Source: Bradyrhizobium sp. CCBAU 51627 (GTDB taxonomy: Bacteria; Pseudomonadota; Alphaproteobacteria; Rhizobiales; Xanthobacteraceae). Taken from it: a DNA stretch of 64,000 bases. Both the position numbers and the translations under genes were made by a program. Positions within the stretch are counted from its first letter, which is position 1. The number at the start of each line of letters is the position of its first letter. Location: NCBI RefSeq assembly GCF_028128765.1, contig NZ_LBJG01000009.1, positions 48,357 through 112,356 on the forward strand. Direction: 5' to 3'. This document shows positions 1-7,327 of this stretch, one piece after another. A model generated the notes under the pieces. It did no database searches, was not told where the DNA came from, and saw only the letters and a list, made by a program, of their open reading frames with translations.

Positions 1-63
1 CAAGAAATCAAGCCTTTCCGCCACACTGAAACCGGGCCCTCGAGCCCAGAGACAATTATCCGC

Positions 64-882
64 ATGAGCTACGTCGAAGCCACCGATACCTCCCTGCGCA
101 AGACCGGCCAGATCAAGCTGCACGGGCCGGCCGCCTTTGCCGGCATGCGCAAGGCGGGCGCCCTGGTGGCGAAGTGCCTCGACGAGCTGACCGACATCGT
201 CGGGCCGGGCGTGCCGACCGAGCGCATCGATGAATTCGTCCGCGACTTCGCCTTCAGCCACGGCGCCTATCCGGCGACGCTGATGTATCGCGGCTATCGC
301 TATTCGACCTGCACCTCGCTCAACCACGTGGTCTGCCACGGCATGCCCGGCGACCGTCCGCTGAAGGAAGGCGACATCGTCAACATCGACGTCACCTTCA
401 TCGTCGACGGCTGGTACGGCGATTCCAGCCGCATGTACGCGGTCGGCCCGATCGCCCGCAAGGCCGAGCGGCTGATCGAAGTGACCTATGAAGCGATGAT
501 GCGCGGCATCGCCGCGGTGAAGCCCGGCGCCACCACCGGCGACATCGGCCATGCCATCCAGAGTTTTGTGGAACCGCAGGGCATGAGCGTAGTGCGCGAT
601 TTCTGCGGCCATGGCCTCGGGCGCATGTTCCACGACGAGCCGAACATCATCCATATCGGCCGGCCCGGCGAAGGCGTTCAGCTCAAGCCCGGCATGTTCT
701 TCACCATCGAGCCGATGATCAATCTCGGCAAGCCGCATGTGAAGATCCTGTCCGACGGCTGGACCGCGGTGACGCGCGACCGCTCGCTGTCGGCGCAGTT
801 CGAGCACTCGGTCGGCGTGACTGCGACGGGCGTCGAGATCTTCACGCTGTCGGAGCGGCACGGCGAGAAGCAGATCGGGTGA
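64..882 (+). CDS. map: Type I methionine aminopeptidase
   Basis: Removes the initiator methionine from nascent cytosolic proteins. The 272-residue product has the full pita-bread metallopeptidase fold and its five metal ligands in the expected order: two Asp in VNIDVTF and GWYGDSSRMY (around residues 109-122), His in FCGHGLGRMFHDEP (around 185), Glu in FTIEPMIN (around 219) and Glu in SAQFEHSVG (around 250). There is no zinc-finger extension, so it is the bacterial type Ia form, slightly longer than the roughly 250-residue E. coli enzyme. The ATG at 64 is the first in frame within the window. The next intact gene on this strand is radC, with decayed sequence in between. Confident from motifs and length. 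Confidence 0.96.
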   Translation: MSYVEATDTSLRKTGQIKLHGPAAFAGMRKAGALVAKCLDELTDIVGPGVPTERIDEFVRDFAFSHGAYPATLMYRGYRYSTCTSLNHVVCHGMPGDRPLKEGDIVNIDVTFIVDGWYGDSSRMYAVGPIARKAERLIEVTYEAMMRGIAAVKPGATTGDIGHAIQSFVEPQGMSVVRDFCGHGLGRMFHDEPNIIHIGRPGEGVQLKPGMFFTIEPMINLGKPHVKILSDGWTAVTRDRSLSAQFEHSVGVTATGVEIFTLSERHGEKQIG

Positions 883-896
883 TCTTGTCGCCTGGC

Positions 897-1045
897 CTAT
901 CGCCGCCGGCGGAACGATGACGGCGGCCGCTTGTAGGTGGCGGCAATCGCATCGTTGAAGCGGCGGACGCTGCCGAACCCGGCGGCGAAGGCAATCTCCG
1001 CCAAGGTCATATCGGTCTGGTCGATCAGGCGCTTGGCAGGCACCC
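897..1045 (-). pseudogene. Ada/AraC-type regulator, C-terminal HTH fragment
   Basis: Read on the minus strand this stretch encodes about 50 residues ending in a stop at 897-899. They match the second helix-turn-helix of Ada/AraC-type activators: AKRLIDQTDMTLAEIAF, then AAGFGSVRRFNDAIAATYK, then RPPSSFRRRR. The first HTH helix, the whole N-terminal alkylation-sensing domain and any start codon are missing; upstream the sequence runs into an EamA transporter remnant on the other strand. It is therefore the 3' stub of a deleted regulatory gene. The family call is from the characteristic GFGSVRRFN motif. Confidence 0.7.
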
Positions 1046-1069
1046 CAGGCAATTTCGCCGCGAACGACC

Positions 1070-1501
1070 TTGTCCCTGGAGGTCGGGCTGTTGCTCTCGC
1101 TGATCTGGGGCAGCTCGTTCGCGCTGATCAAGATTACGCTCGCGACGGTACCGCCGTTCACCATGGTTGCCGCGCGGGTCACGATCGCGGCAATGGTCCT
1201 GATCTGCGCCGCGATCGCACAGGGACATCCCTTTCCCCGCCAGAGATCGATCTGGGCGGCCCTCCTCGTGCAGGGACTGCTGCAGAGCGCATTGCCCTTC
1301 ACACTGATCAGCTGGGGCGAAACGCATATCCCAAGCGGTCTCGCCGGGGTGCTCAACGCGACTCCGCCGCTGTTCGTGCTCATGCGCTGATGACCGGGCG
1401 CGGGCGCCGGACGATCAACGGCCAGAAGGTCATCGGCGTCGCGCTGGGTCTCGCCGGCGCGAGGCGTCCTGGCGGTGACCGTGCCCGTGCGGAAGCCATG
1501 A
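1070..1501 (+). pseudogene. EamA/DMT-family exporter, frameshifted and truncated
   Basis: The first 106 codons read as the N-terminal half of an EamA (drug/metabolite transporter) domain: a membrane segment with LLLSLIWGSSFALIKITLA, a second with TMVAARVTIAAMVLICAA, and the conserved GLAGVLNATPPLFVL. The frame then stops at 1388. A shifted frame resumes with GRRTINGQKVIGVALGLAG, and a third frame gives GVLAVTVPV before a stop at 1499. An intact EamA protein is about 300 residues with two repeats, so at least two frameshifts and a large 3' deletion are present. The TTG at 1070 has GG-rich sequence around it but no convincing ribosome binding site. Probably not functional. Confidence 0.7.
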
Positions 1502-1560
1502 GGGACGCCCTTGCAATTGCCGGTTGAAAAACGCCCGCGACAAGGCAATGCTGGCGGTCG

Positions 1561-2274
1561 ATGCCCGCCAAAGCCGACCACGACAAGAGCAAGCCCGAGG
1601 ACACGCCGCATTATCTCGGCCACCGCGAGCGGCTGCGCGAGCGCTTCTACAGCGCCGGCGCGGATGCGCTCAGCGATTACGAGCTATTGGAGATGGCGCT
1701 GTTTCCGGCGCTGCCGCGGCGCGACACCAAGCCGCTGGCGAAGCTGCTGATCAAGACGTTCGGCTCGTTCGCCGAAGTCGTTCATGCACCGGTGGCGCGC
1801 TTGCGCGAGGTCGACGGCGTCGGCGAGGCCGCGATCAACCAGCTCAAGCTGATCGCGGCGGCGGCGCACCGCGTTGCCAAGGGCGGGGTCAACAGCCGCA
1901 ACGCGCTGTCGTCGTGGAACGAGGTGATCGCCTATTGCCGCTCCAGCATGGCCTTCGCCGACAAGGAGCAGTTTCGCCTGCTCTTCCTCGACAAGCGCAA
2001 CCAGCTGATTGCCGACGAGGTGCAGCAAACCGGCACCGTCGACCACACCCCGGTCTATCCGCGCGAGGTGATCAAGCGCGCGCTGGAGCTATCGGCGACC
2101 GCCATCATTCTCGTCCACAACCATCCCAGCGGCGACCCCTCGCCCTCGCAGGCCGATATCCAGATGACCAAGGCGATCATCGAGATCGCAAAGCCGCTGG
2201 GGATTGCCGTGCACGACCACATCATCGTCGGCAAGAGCGGGCATGCGAGCCTGCGGGGCATGCGGCTGATCTGA
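1561..2274 (+). CDS. radC: RadC family JAB-domain protein
   Basis: A 237-residue RadC/JAMM protein. Residues 20-90 form the helix-hairpin-helix-like N-terminal part ([39 protein letters not shown]). Residues 115-235 form the JAB domain, with the metal-binding signature [14 protein letters not shown] near residue 180. The family was named for a supposed role in DNA repair, but its biochemical function remains unsettled; the JAMM motif is intact, so metalloprotease-like activity is possible. The gene is convergent with the VOC gene just downstream. The ATG at 1561 gives the usual family length. Confidence 0.93.
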   Translation: MPAKADHDKSKPEDTPHYLGHRERLRERFYSAGADALSDYELLEMALFPALPRRDTKPLAKLLIKTFGSFAEVVHAPVARLREVDGVGEAAINQLKLIAAAAHRVAKGGVNSRNALSSWNEVIAYCRSSMAFADKEQFRLLFLDKRNQLIADEVQQTGTVDHTPVYPREVIKRALELSATAIILVHNHPSGDPSPSQADIQMTKAIIEIAKPLGIAVHDHIIVGKSGHASLRGMRLI

Positions 2275-2281
2275 GCAGCTC

Positions 2282-2674
2282 TCACGCCGTCGCGTGCGCC
2301 AGCCTGCAGTTCAGCATCCGCTGCACGCCGAAGCGATCGGTGAGCTTGCCGTAGTAGTCGCCCCAGGGCTGGATGCCGAGCGGCGTGGTGATCGTGCCGC
2401 CTTCGGCGAGACGCGCGAACAGGTTCGTCATCGCCTGCGCGTCGTCCATCATCAGGATGTGAGCCGACCCGCGCATCGGCTCGGCATCGTCATTGTCGGA
2501 TGCATAGAATTGGATGCCCGGTCCTTCGAACTTCGCGTGCAGGATCTTGCCGTGCATCGGTCCGGCGTCGCCGTGGCGCTTGATCTCGGTTACCTTGCCG
2601 AGACCGCAAGCGGTGTAGAAGGCGAGCGCCGCCTCGCATTGCGTCGTGAAGAAGAGATAGTTCGACATCTGCAT
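2282..2674 (-). CDS. VOC family (PhnB-like) protein
   Basis: A 130-residue vicinal-oxygen-chelate protein of the PhnB type. It shows the beta-alpha-beta start NYLFFTTQCEAALAFYTACG, the middle strand GPGIQFYASDN, and the C-terminal block PWGDYYGKLTDRFGVQRMLNC, where the family usually has VQWMLNC. Such proteins bind small ligands or metals; the substrate cannot be read from sequence. I chose the ATG at 2674 because GGGAG lies six bases upstream; an ATG two codons later is also possible. The TetR gene ends only 23 bases upstream on the same strand, so the two probably form a tetR-VOC operon. Confidence 0.88.
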   Translation of the reverse strand: MQMSNYLFFTTQCEAALAFYTACGLGKVTEIKRHGDAGPMHGKILHAKFEGPGIQFYASDNDDAEPMRGSAHILMMDDAQAMTNLFARLAEGGTITTPLGIQPWGDYYGKLTDRFGVQRMLNCRLAHATA

Positions 2675-2697
2675 CCGCGGCTCCCATCTCCAGCCGA

Positions 2698-3288
2698 TCA
2701 GGACTCGGCGCAAGCCTTGAGCGCGGCCACGCGGCATGCGGACGCGATCGCCGCGCTGACATCCTTGTCGGCGACGGCCCGCGCCATGGTGACACCGCCG
2801 GACAGGATCGAGAGCAGCGCCCAGGCGCGCGCGCGTTTGTCCTTGGACGAGCGACCCGGCAGGCCGTCCGCAACCGCGTTCACCACGCCCTCGATCTCGG
2901 CCTCGAACACAGTCTTGATCCCCGCATCCGCGCGCTGCACCTCCGAGGTCAGGCTCTGCAAGGCGCAGCTCGATCCCAGCTCGCAGACCCGCTTTTGTCC
3001 GAGATAGAAATCGATGAACACCTCGACCCATTTGGTACCGTGCTCGGTGCGCAGATTTTCGACGGCGATACGCAGCTCCTCGAGGCCCGCGACCAACGCG
3101 GCCTTGAACGCCTCGCCCTTGGACGAGAAGTGTCCGTAGAACGCGCCTGACGTGACCTCGGCCTCCCTGGCGAGCCCGTCGACGCCAATGCCGCCATAAC
3201 CCTGGCGGCGAAAGCCGCGGCCAGCGGCGGCGATCATGCGCGCGCGTGCCTCTTCCTTGTGTCCGGACTTGTATCGCACCCTTCGCAC
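2698..3288 (-). CDS. TetR/AcrR family transcriptional regulator
   Basis: A 196-residue repressor-type protein. Residues 8-55 form the DNA-binding domain, with the recognition helix region DGLAREAEVTSGAFYGHFSSK typical of TetR; the rest is the ligand-binding and dimerisation domain. The gene is divergent from the tautomerase-like gene at 3441 and leads the VOC gene. A perfect 14-bp palindrome lies 9 bases before its start codon and a second related site sits in front of the divergent gene, so it probably represses both directions. The ligand is unknown. Confidence 0.92.
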   Translation of the reverse strand: MRRVRYKSGHKEEARARMIAAAGRGFRRQGYGGIGVDGLAREAEVTSGAFYGHFSSKGEAFKAALVAGLEELRIAVENLRTEHGTKWVEVFIDFYLGQKRVCELGSSCALQSLTSEVQRADAGIKTVFEAEIEGVVNAVADGLPGRSSKDKRARAWALLSILSGGVTMARAVADKDVSAAIASACRVAALKACAES

Positions 3289-3296
3289 CCTTTTAC

Positions 3297-3310
3297 ATAA
3301 CGATCGTTAT
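3297..3310. promoter_or_regulatory. TetR operator, site 1
   Basis: Perfect palindrome ATAACGATCGTTAT between the divergent tetR and tautomerase-like genes, 9 bp from the tetR start. It shares the ten-base core ATAACGATCG with a second site at 3363. Position, symmetry and repetition indicate the operator of the adjacent TetR protein; binding itself is inferred. Confidence 0.7.
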
Positions 3311-3355
3311 TTTACTGTTGACGGCCCCGCCCCTCCCATGCGAATGCAATCACGG

Positions 3356-3376
3356 TCGTTATATAACGATCGCAAT
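3356..3376. promoter_or_regulatory. TetR operator, site 2
   Basis: Composite site. A 14-bp palindrome, TCGTTATATAACGA (3356-3369), overlaps a second copy of the ATAACGATCG core (3363-3372) followed by CAAT, compared with TTAT at site 1. It lies about 65 bp upstream of the tautomerase-like start, the expected place for a repressor site over that promoter. Confidence 0.62.
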
Positions 3377-3440
3377 ATTATCGCAAGTCGCGATCGCAGC
3401 CGGCGTTCGCGGCGTAGACATCACGAAGGGAGCTCCAATC

Positions 3441-3866
3441 ATGCCGATCACCGTCGTCGCCACCGAAGGCATCTTCAGTGCAGCCGCCGAGAAGACCATG
3501 TTCGCCGCGCTGACCGCCTCGTTCCTCAGGCATCATGATCTGACAGGCAATGCGTTCCTCACGCCGAACGTGATCGGCGAGATCAGCACCATCCCGAAAG
3601 GCCGGTCCTTCGCCGGCGGAACGTCCAACGACATCGTCGTGGTCGAACTGAAAGTGCCGTCTTTCGCGCTGGCGAGCGCCGGGCAAAAGGCCGACTTCAT
3701 CAAGGAGGCCACCGACATCGCGTTCAAGGCCGCGGAAGGCCGTCATCCGCGCGAGCGGATTTTCGTCAACATGGTCTATGCGGTGGACGGCCTATGGGGC
3801 ATCGGCGGCAGGGCCTACACCAATGCCGAACTCGGCGACGCCGTCAGCCGGGCCAGCGCGGCTTAG
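3441..3866 (+). CDS. Tautomerase-superfamily-like protein with N-terminal proline
   Basis: The 141-residue product begins Met-Pro-Ile-Thr-Val-Val, so removing Met would expose Pro-1, the general base of the 4-oxalocrotonate tautomerase/MIF superfamily. The length fits the longer, fused-repeat members rather than the 60-70 residue 4-OT subunits. A conserved-looking C-terminal block (RIFVNMVYAVDGLWGIGGR) follows. The ATG at 3441 was chosen over upstream in-frame codons because it follows a GAAGGGAG stretch and gives the catalytic proline. The gene is divergent from tetR and probably repressed by it. The true substrate is unknown; the superfamily call rests on fold-level features and is moderately sure. 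Confidence 0.75.
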   Translation: MPITVVATEGIFSAAAEKTMFAALTASFLRHHDLTGNAFLTPNVIGEISTIPKGRSFAGGTSNDIVVVELKVPSFALASAGQKADFIKEATDIAFKAAEGRHPRERIFVNMVYAVDGLWGIGGRAYTNAELGDAVSRASAA

Positions 3867-3926
3867 GCGCCGCGGTCGGAATGGCAGCTGCCGGCGCGTG
3901 TGGAATGTCGCCGGCAGCGGCCTGGT

Positions 3927-4232
3927 TCAGTAGCAGTATCGCGGATCGACCGGGACGTAGCGGCCGTCCCGCCGCTGCATATAGCAGCCGCGCTGATAGG
4001 CGTAATAGCCGGAGCGGCGGCGTTCGCCTTCGGCGGCAATCGCAGCACCCGTGCCGGCGCCGACCACCGCGCCGATCGCCGCACCACGGCCGCCGCCAAG
4101 CGCGCCACCCACGATCGCTCCACCTACACCGCCGAGAATGGCACCGCCGACAGCGTCCTGCGCCATCGCATCATGGACCGGGACGGCCATGGCGACGGCG
4201 AAACATGCTGCAATTCCAAGACGTCGAAGCAT
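3927..4232 (-). CDS. Secreted glycine-zipper protein
   Basis: A 101-residue envelope protein. Residues 1-25 form a Sec signal peptide ending in an AMA-Q type cleavage site. Residues 27-67 are a glycine-zipper segment with repeated GGAILGGVGGAIVGGALGGG-like spacing, which could insert in or associate with a membrane. The C-terminus is Arg/Tyr rich with two cysteines (GCYMQRRDG and PRYCY). Many rhizobial genomes carry such small proteins with no known function. It is transcribed alone, convergent with the tautomerase-like gene. Confidence 0.82.
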   Translation of the reverse strand: MLRRLGIAACFAVAMAVPVHDAMAQDAVGGAILGGVGGAIVGGALGGGRGAAIGAVVGAGTGAAIAAEGERRRSGYYAYQRGCYMQRRDGRYVPVDPRYCY

Positions 4233-4314
4233 TCCGAGTCCTCCCGTTTGATCGCGCAGTCATAGCGTTTGGCGCGGTTCCGGGCCAGAATAATATGCGA
4301 GGCGAGCGCCGCAG

Positions 4315-4689
4315 CTACGGCTCGACCCAGCGCTGCACGGCTTCGGTGGTGTCGGCGGGCGTCGTGTTGAAGCAGATTGCGGCCTGCGGCGCCAGGCGGT
4401 GGACGAGATTGAGCACCTTCTCGAACAATAGCAGCCGCTCCTTAGGCTCGCGCAGGCCGGCGCCGATGACGATGCAATCGAAGCGCTCGTCGCGCAGCGC
4501 CGCCGTGACAGCAGCTTCGGCGGCTGCATCGAGATCGATCAGGCAGCTTGTGATCTCGTAGCCGAGGCCGCGCAGGCGCAGCAGCTGCGCTTCGATATAG
4601 TTGCGCACCAGGTCCGGCGTGAGCTGCGGAAACGCGCTGTAGTCCGCATTGCCGGGTTCGATGCCGATCGCAAGCACGCGCTTGGCCAT
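4315..4689 (-). CDS. Conserved hypothetical protein (Rossmann-like, 124 aa)
   Basis: A 124-residue cytosolic protein without a signal peptide or membrane segments. It opens with a strand-turn pattern KRVLAIGIEPGNADYSAF, continues with a helix containing a PQLTPDLVRNYIEAQ stretch, then FDCIVIGAGLREPKERLLLFE and AICFNTTPADTTEAVQRW. The alternating strand and helix pattern suggests a small alpha/beta fold. I do not recognise a characterised family. An AGGGA stretch lies upstream of the ATG. It is flanked on the same strand by the sigma factor unit and the glycine-zipper gene but is well separated from both. Confidence 0.75.
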   Translation of the reverse strand: MAKRVLAIGIEPGNADYSAFPQLTPDLVRNYIEAQLLRLRGLGYEITSCLIDLDAAAEAAVTAALRDERFDCIVIGAGLREPKERLLLFEKVLNLVHRLAPQAAICFNTTPADTTEAVQRWVEP

Positions 4690-4777
4690 CGCGGGATTCC
4701 CTGAGCAGACCGTCTCCGTTGCTAACGGATGGACAGCCGGCCGGTTCCGGCACTGATGCAGCGATCAAGCCGACGAG

Positions 4778-6061
4778 CTAGATATTCTCGGCGTCAAGCG
4801 CCGCGGCCCGACGCTGCATCAGCGCGCGTTCGCGCCCGTTGGTCGCAAGACGTGCGGCAGCTTCGAACGCCTGGCGCGCTTCCTTGAGCCGTCCGAGCTT
4901 CTGCAGGAAGTCTCCGCGAACCGCCGGCAGATGGTGATAGGCAGCGAGCGCAGGCGCGTCGGCGACCGCGTCCAGCAGATCGAGGCCGGCTTGCGGTCCC
5001 CAGGCCATCCCGACCGCTACCGCGCGATTGAGCTCGATCACCGGCGAGTGCACCAGTTGGGCCAGCTCGGCATAGAGCTGCGCGATGCGTTGCCAATTGG
5101 TAGCTCCAGCGGACTCCGATCTGGCGTGACATGCTGCGATCGCGGCCTGAAGCGCGTAGAAGCCGCCGGACCCGCCGAGCTCGCCGGCGCGTTCGAGCGA
5201 CCGCAGGCCACGGCGGATCTGCAGCCAATCCCAGAGTGTGCGATCCTGGTCCATCAGCAGGATGGGATCACCATTCGCATCGGTGCGCGCACGCGCACGC
5301 GACGCATTGAGGTCCATCAGGGCGACGAGGCCGTGGACCTCGGGCTCGCCGGGCGCAAGGCCTGCGAGCACGCGGCCCATGCGCAGCGCCTCGTCGCAGA
5401 GCTGCGGCCGCAGCCATTCGTCGCCGCGCGCGGCGAGATAGCCCTCGTTGAAGATCAGATAGACGACCTCCAGCACCGAGGCGAGACGCTCCGACAGTGC
5501 CTCTCCGCTCGGCGTCTCATAGGCGAGGCCGGAATTCGACAGCGTCCGCTTGGCGCGGACGATGCGCTGGGAGATGGTGGTATCAGGCACGAGATAGGCG
5601 CGCGCGATCTCGGATGTCGTCAAGCCGCAGATCATGCGCAGCGCCAATGCCGTGCGGGCCTCGCGCGACAGAATCGGGTGGCAGGCGGTGAAGATCAGCC
5701 GCAGCAATTCATCGCCGATGTCATCGTCGAGCGCGGCATCGAAATCCGGCACGGTCTCCTGCTCCTGCAACATGTCTCGCGCCAGCATATCGTGCTTGTC
5801 GCTGAGCATCCTGCCGCGGCGCAGATGATCGAACGCGCGGCGCCTTGCGGTCGTCATCAGCCAGGCGCCGGGATTGTCGGGCACACCGATGCTAGGCCAG
5901 GCTTCCAGCGCCGTAACCAGCGCATCCTGGGTCAGCTCTTCCGCAAGCGGCACGTCGCGCAGCATCCGCGACAGCGTCGCGATCAGCCGCGGCTGCACGA
6001 CGCGCCAGGTTGCGTGAATCGCAGCGCGGATGGTCTGATCGATGTCGGCGGTCGTCATCAC
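4778..6061 (-). CDS. ECF RNA polymerase sigma factor, ECF42-type
   Basis: A 427-residue sigma factor. Region 2 lies at about residues 20-85 (VPLAEELTQDALVTALEAW and AWLMTTARRRAFDHLRRG). Region 4 lies at about 125-180, with the HTH motif CGLTTSEIARAYLVPDTTIS. A C-terminal extension of over 200 residues, helical and TPR-like, is typical of the ECF42 group, which is encoded next to DGPF/YCII proteins. That partner is exactly the gene 28 bases upstream. In this group the extension is thought to replace a separate anti-sigma factor. Targets cannot be told from this sequence. Confidence 0.92.
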   Translation of the reverse strand: MMTTADIDQTIRAAIHATWRVVQPRLIATLSRMLRDVPLAEELTQDALVTALEAWPSIGVPDNPGAWLMTTARRRAFDHLRRGRMLSDKHDMLARDMLQEQETVPDFDAALDDDIGDELLRLIFTACHPILSREARTALALRMICGLTTSEIARAYLVPDTTISQRIVRAKRTLSNSGLAYETPSGEALSERLASVLEVVYLIFNEGYLAARGDEWLRPQLCDEALRMGRVLAGLAPGEPEVHGLVALMDLNASRARARTDANGDPILLMDQDRTLWDWLQIRRGLRSLERAGELGGSGGFYALQAAIAACHARSESAGATNWQRIAQLYAELAQLVHSPVIELNRAVAVGMAWGPQAGLDLLDAVADAPALAAYHHLPAVRGDFLQKLGRLKEARQAFEAAARLATNGRERALMQRRAAALDAENI

Positions 6062-6089
6062 CGCCGACCGTTGCGCGCGATGCCGTCCA

Positions 6090-6491
6090 TCAGGCGTGGG
6101 CGGCTACTTTCGCGTTGACCTCGCAGGCGCCGTCCACGCCCGGCGTGGCGAACGCCCGCAACTCGCAGGTGCCGTCCCAGCCCGGCATGTGGTCGAGGTG
6201 CAGCTGCATGAACTCCTTGGCCATGGCCAGGGCCTCCGCCTTGTCGCGCAGCTCGAAAATGGCGTAGCCGCCAACCACTTCCTTGGCCTCGATGAAGGGA
6301 CCATCGATGACGCTGAGCTCGCCGTCGACGATCCGCACCCGGGCGCCGGTCGCAAGCGGCATCAGGCCGCCATTGTCGATCATCCGGCCGGCCTTGATCT
6401 CCCGCTCGGATATCTTCTGCATGGCCTCCATCAGCGCAGGCGTCGGGCCTTTCATCGGCTGGCTGGAGGTGACGATGTACATGAAGCGCAT
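6090..6491 (-). CDS. YCII-related (DGPF) protein
   Basis: A 133-residue dimeric alpha-beta barrel protein of the YCII-related family. The eponymous motif is present as SVIDGPFIEAKEVVGGYAIF, followed by a helix (DKAEALAMAKEFMQLH) and a GCELRAF-like closing strand. It is transcribed ahead of the ECF42 sigma gene with a 28-base gap, matching the conserved sigma-DGPF pairing. Its biochemical role is unknown; it may sense or process a small molecule or act as a regulatory partner. Confidence 0.92.
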   Translation of the reverse strand: MRFMYIVTSSQPMKGPTPALMEAMQKISEREIKAGRMIDNGGLMPLATGARVRIVDGELSVIDGPFIEAKEVVGGYAIFELRDKAEALAMAKEFMQLHLDHMPGWDGTCELRAFATPGVDGACEVNAKVAAHA

Positions 6492-6634
6492 GCAAAACTC
6501 CTGATAAGGCGAGACGCAGCCGGTTCGGCCGCGCGATCAGCTCGCTACAGGGATGACGATCCACCCGGCGCCGGATCGACAAGCCCCCCGGAAAAAATTG
6601 GGCAACAGAACAATCGCAGGAAACGGAACCGCGC

Positions 6635-7327
6635 CTATTGGCGCAGCAGGATCAGGGGATCGGCGGTATCGGGAACCCGCCGCCATTGCGCGTTGTCGTC
6701 GGCCTCGAACTGCCAGACCTCGCCGGACTTCGACATCAGGATGATCTGGCCACGCTCCAGCCGCCATTGCGTCGGGTTGAACTGGGCGATCGCCGCATCG
6801 CATTTCGGCTTGAGGAAGACCTGGAAATTGTCCTGGTCGGCTTCCGTGTTGGTCAGCGTCAATCCGCAGATCGGCTGGCCGTTGCCGCGGACCATGGCCC
6901 AGTCGCCGATCATCTGGTCCATCGACTTGGCCATCGAGCGGGCGGCGGCGAGGTCCTGAAGGATGTAGACGCCCTCGCCCTGCCGCAGGCCTTCGAAGAT
7001 GCCGGCTTCCACCTCGGTGAAATCGATCACGGATTCACCGGCCGCATCCTGCAAACGGACGATGTCGAGGCCCTTGATGCTCCAGGCGACGATATCCTTG
7101 GTGAAGGGCAGCGCGGTCTTGCAGGCCGGCTCGAGCTCGAGCTTGAAGCCTTGCGCGGTCGTATCGCCCTTCATCGTGACGACGCAGGTCTTGCTGCGTT
7201 CGGTGGTCGAAAGCTCCCACTGCCCGACCATCTCCTTCTTCAGGGTCGCCGCGTCCTGCGCATGCGCGATGCCGATCGCGGCCAAGCAGGCTGCGACGGC
7301 GAATGCAACGACCCGAAGAGCTGTCAT
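6635..7327 (-). CDS. Secreted AprI/Inh-type protein with two inhibitor-like domains
   Basis: A 230-residue periplasmic protein with a Sec signal peptide (residues 1-23, cleaved after AHAQ). It holds two tandem copies of an AprI/Inh fold. Each starts with G-x-W (MVGQWELS around residue 34 and MIGDWAMV around residue 140) and contains a cysteine pair. AprI/Inh proteins are about 120-residue beta-barrels that inhibit serralysin-type metalloproteases, so this is a duplicated version. Its ATG overlaps the stop of the hydroxyacid dehydrogenase gene by one base (TGATG), suggesting translational coupling at the end of the ABC operon. No metalloprotease gene is in the window. Confidence 0.82.
   Translation of the reverse strand: MTALRVVAFAVAACLAAIGIAHAQDAATLKKEMVGQWELSTTERSKTCVVTMKGDTTAQGFKLELEPACKTALPFTKDIVAWSIKGLDIVRLQDAAGESVIDFTEVEAGIFEGLRQGEGVYILQDLAAARSMAKSMDQMIGDWAMVRGNGQPICGLTLTNTEADQDNFQVFLKPKCDAAIAQFNPTQWRLERGQIILMSKSGEVWQFEADDNAQWRRVPDTADPLILLRQ

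Noticed and set aside
1..63. Partial gene at the left edge
   Set aside because: The 63 bases before map show no in-frame coding sequence that can be supported.
1524..2354. A 276-codon frame overlapping radC on the same strand
   Set aside because: Out of frame with radC; Arg- and Gln-rich, without motifs, while radC has its JAMM signature.
4931..6118. A 395-codon open frame on the plus strand
   Set aside because: Mirror of the ECF42 sigma factor gene; no recognisable domain.
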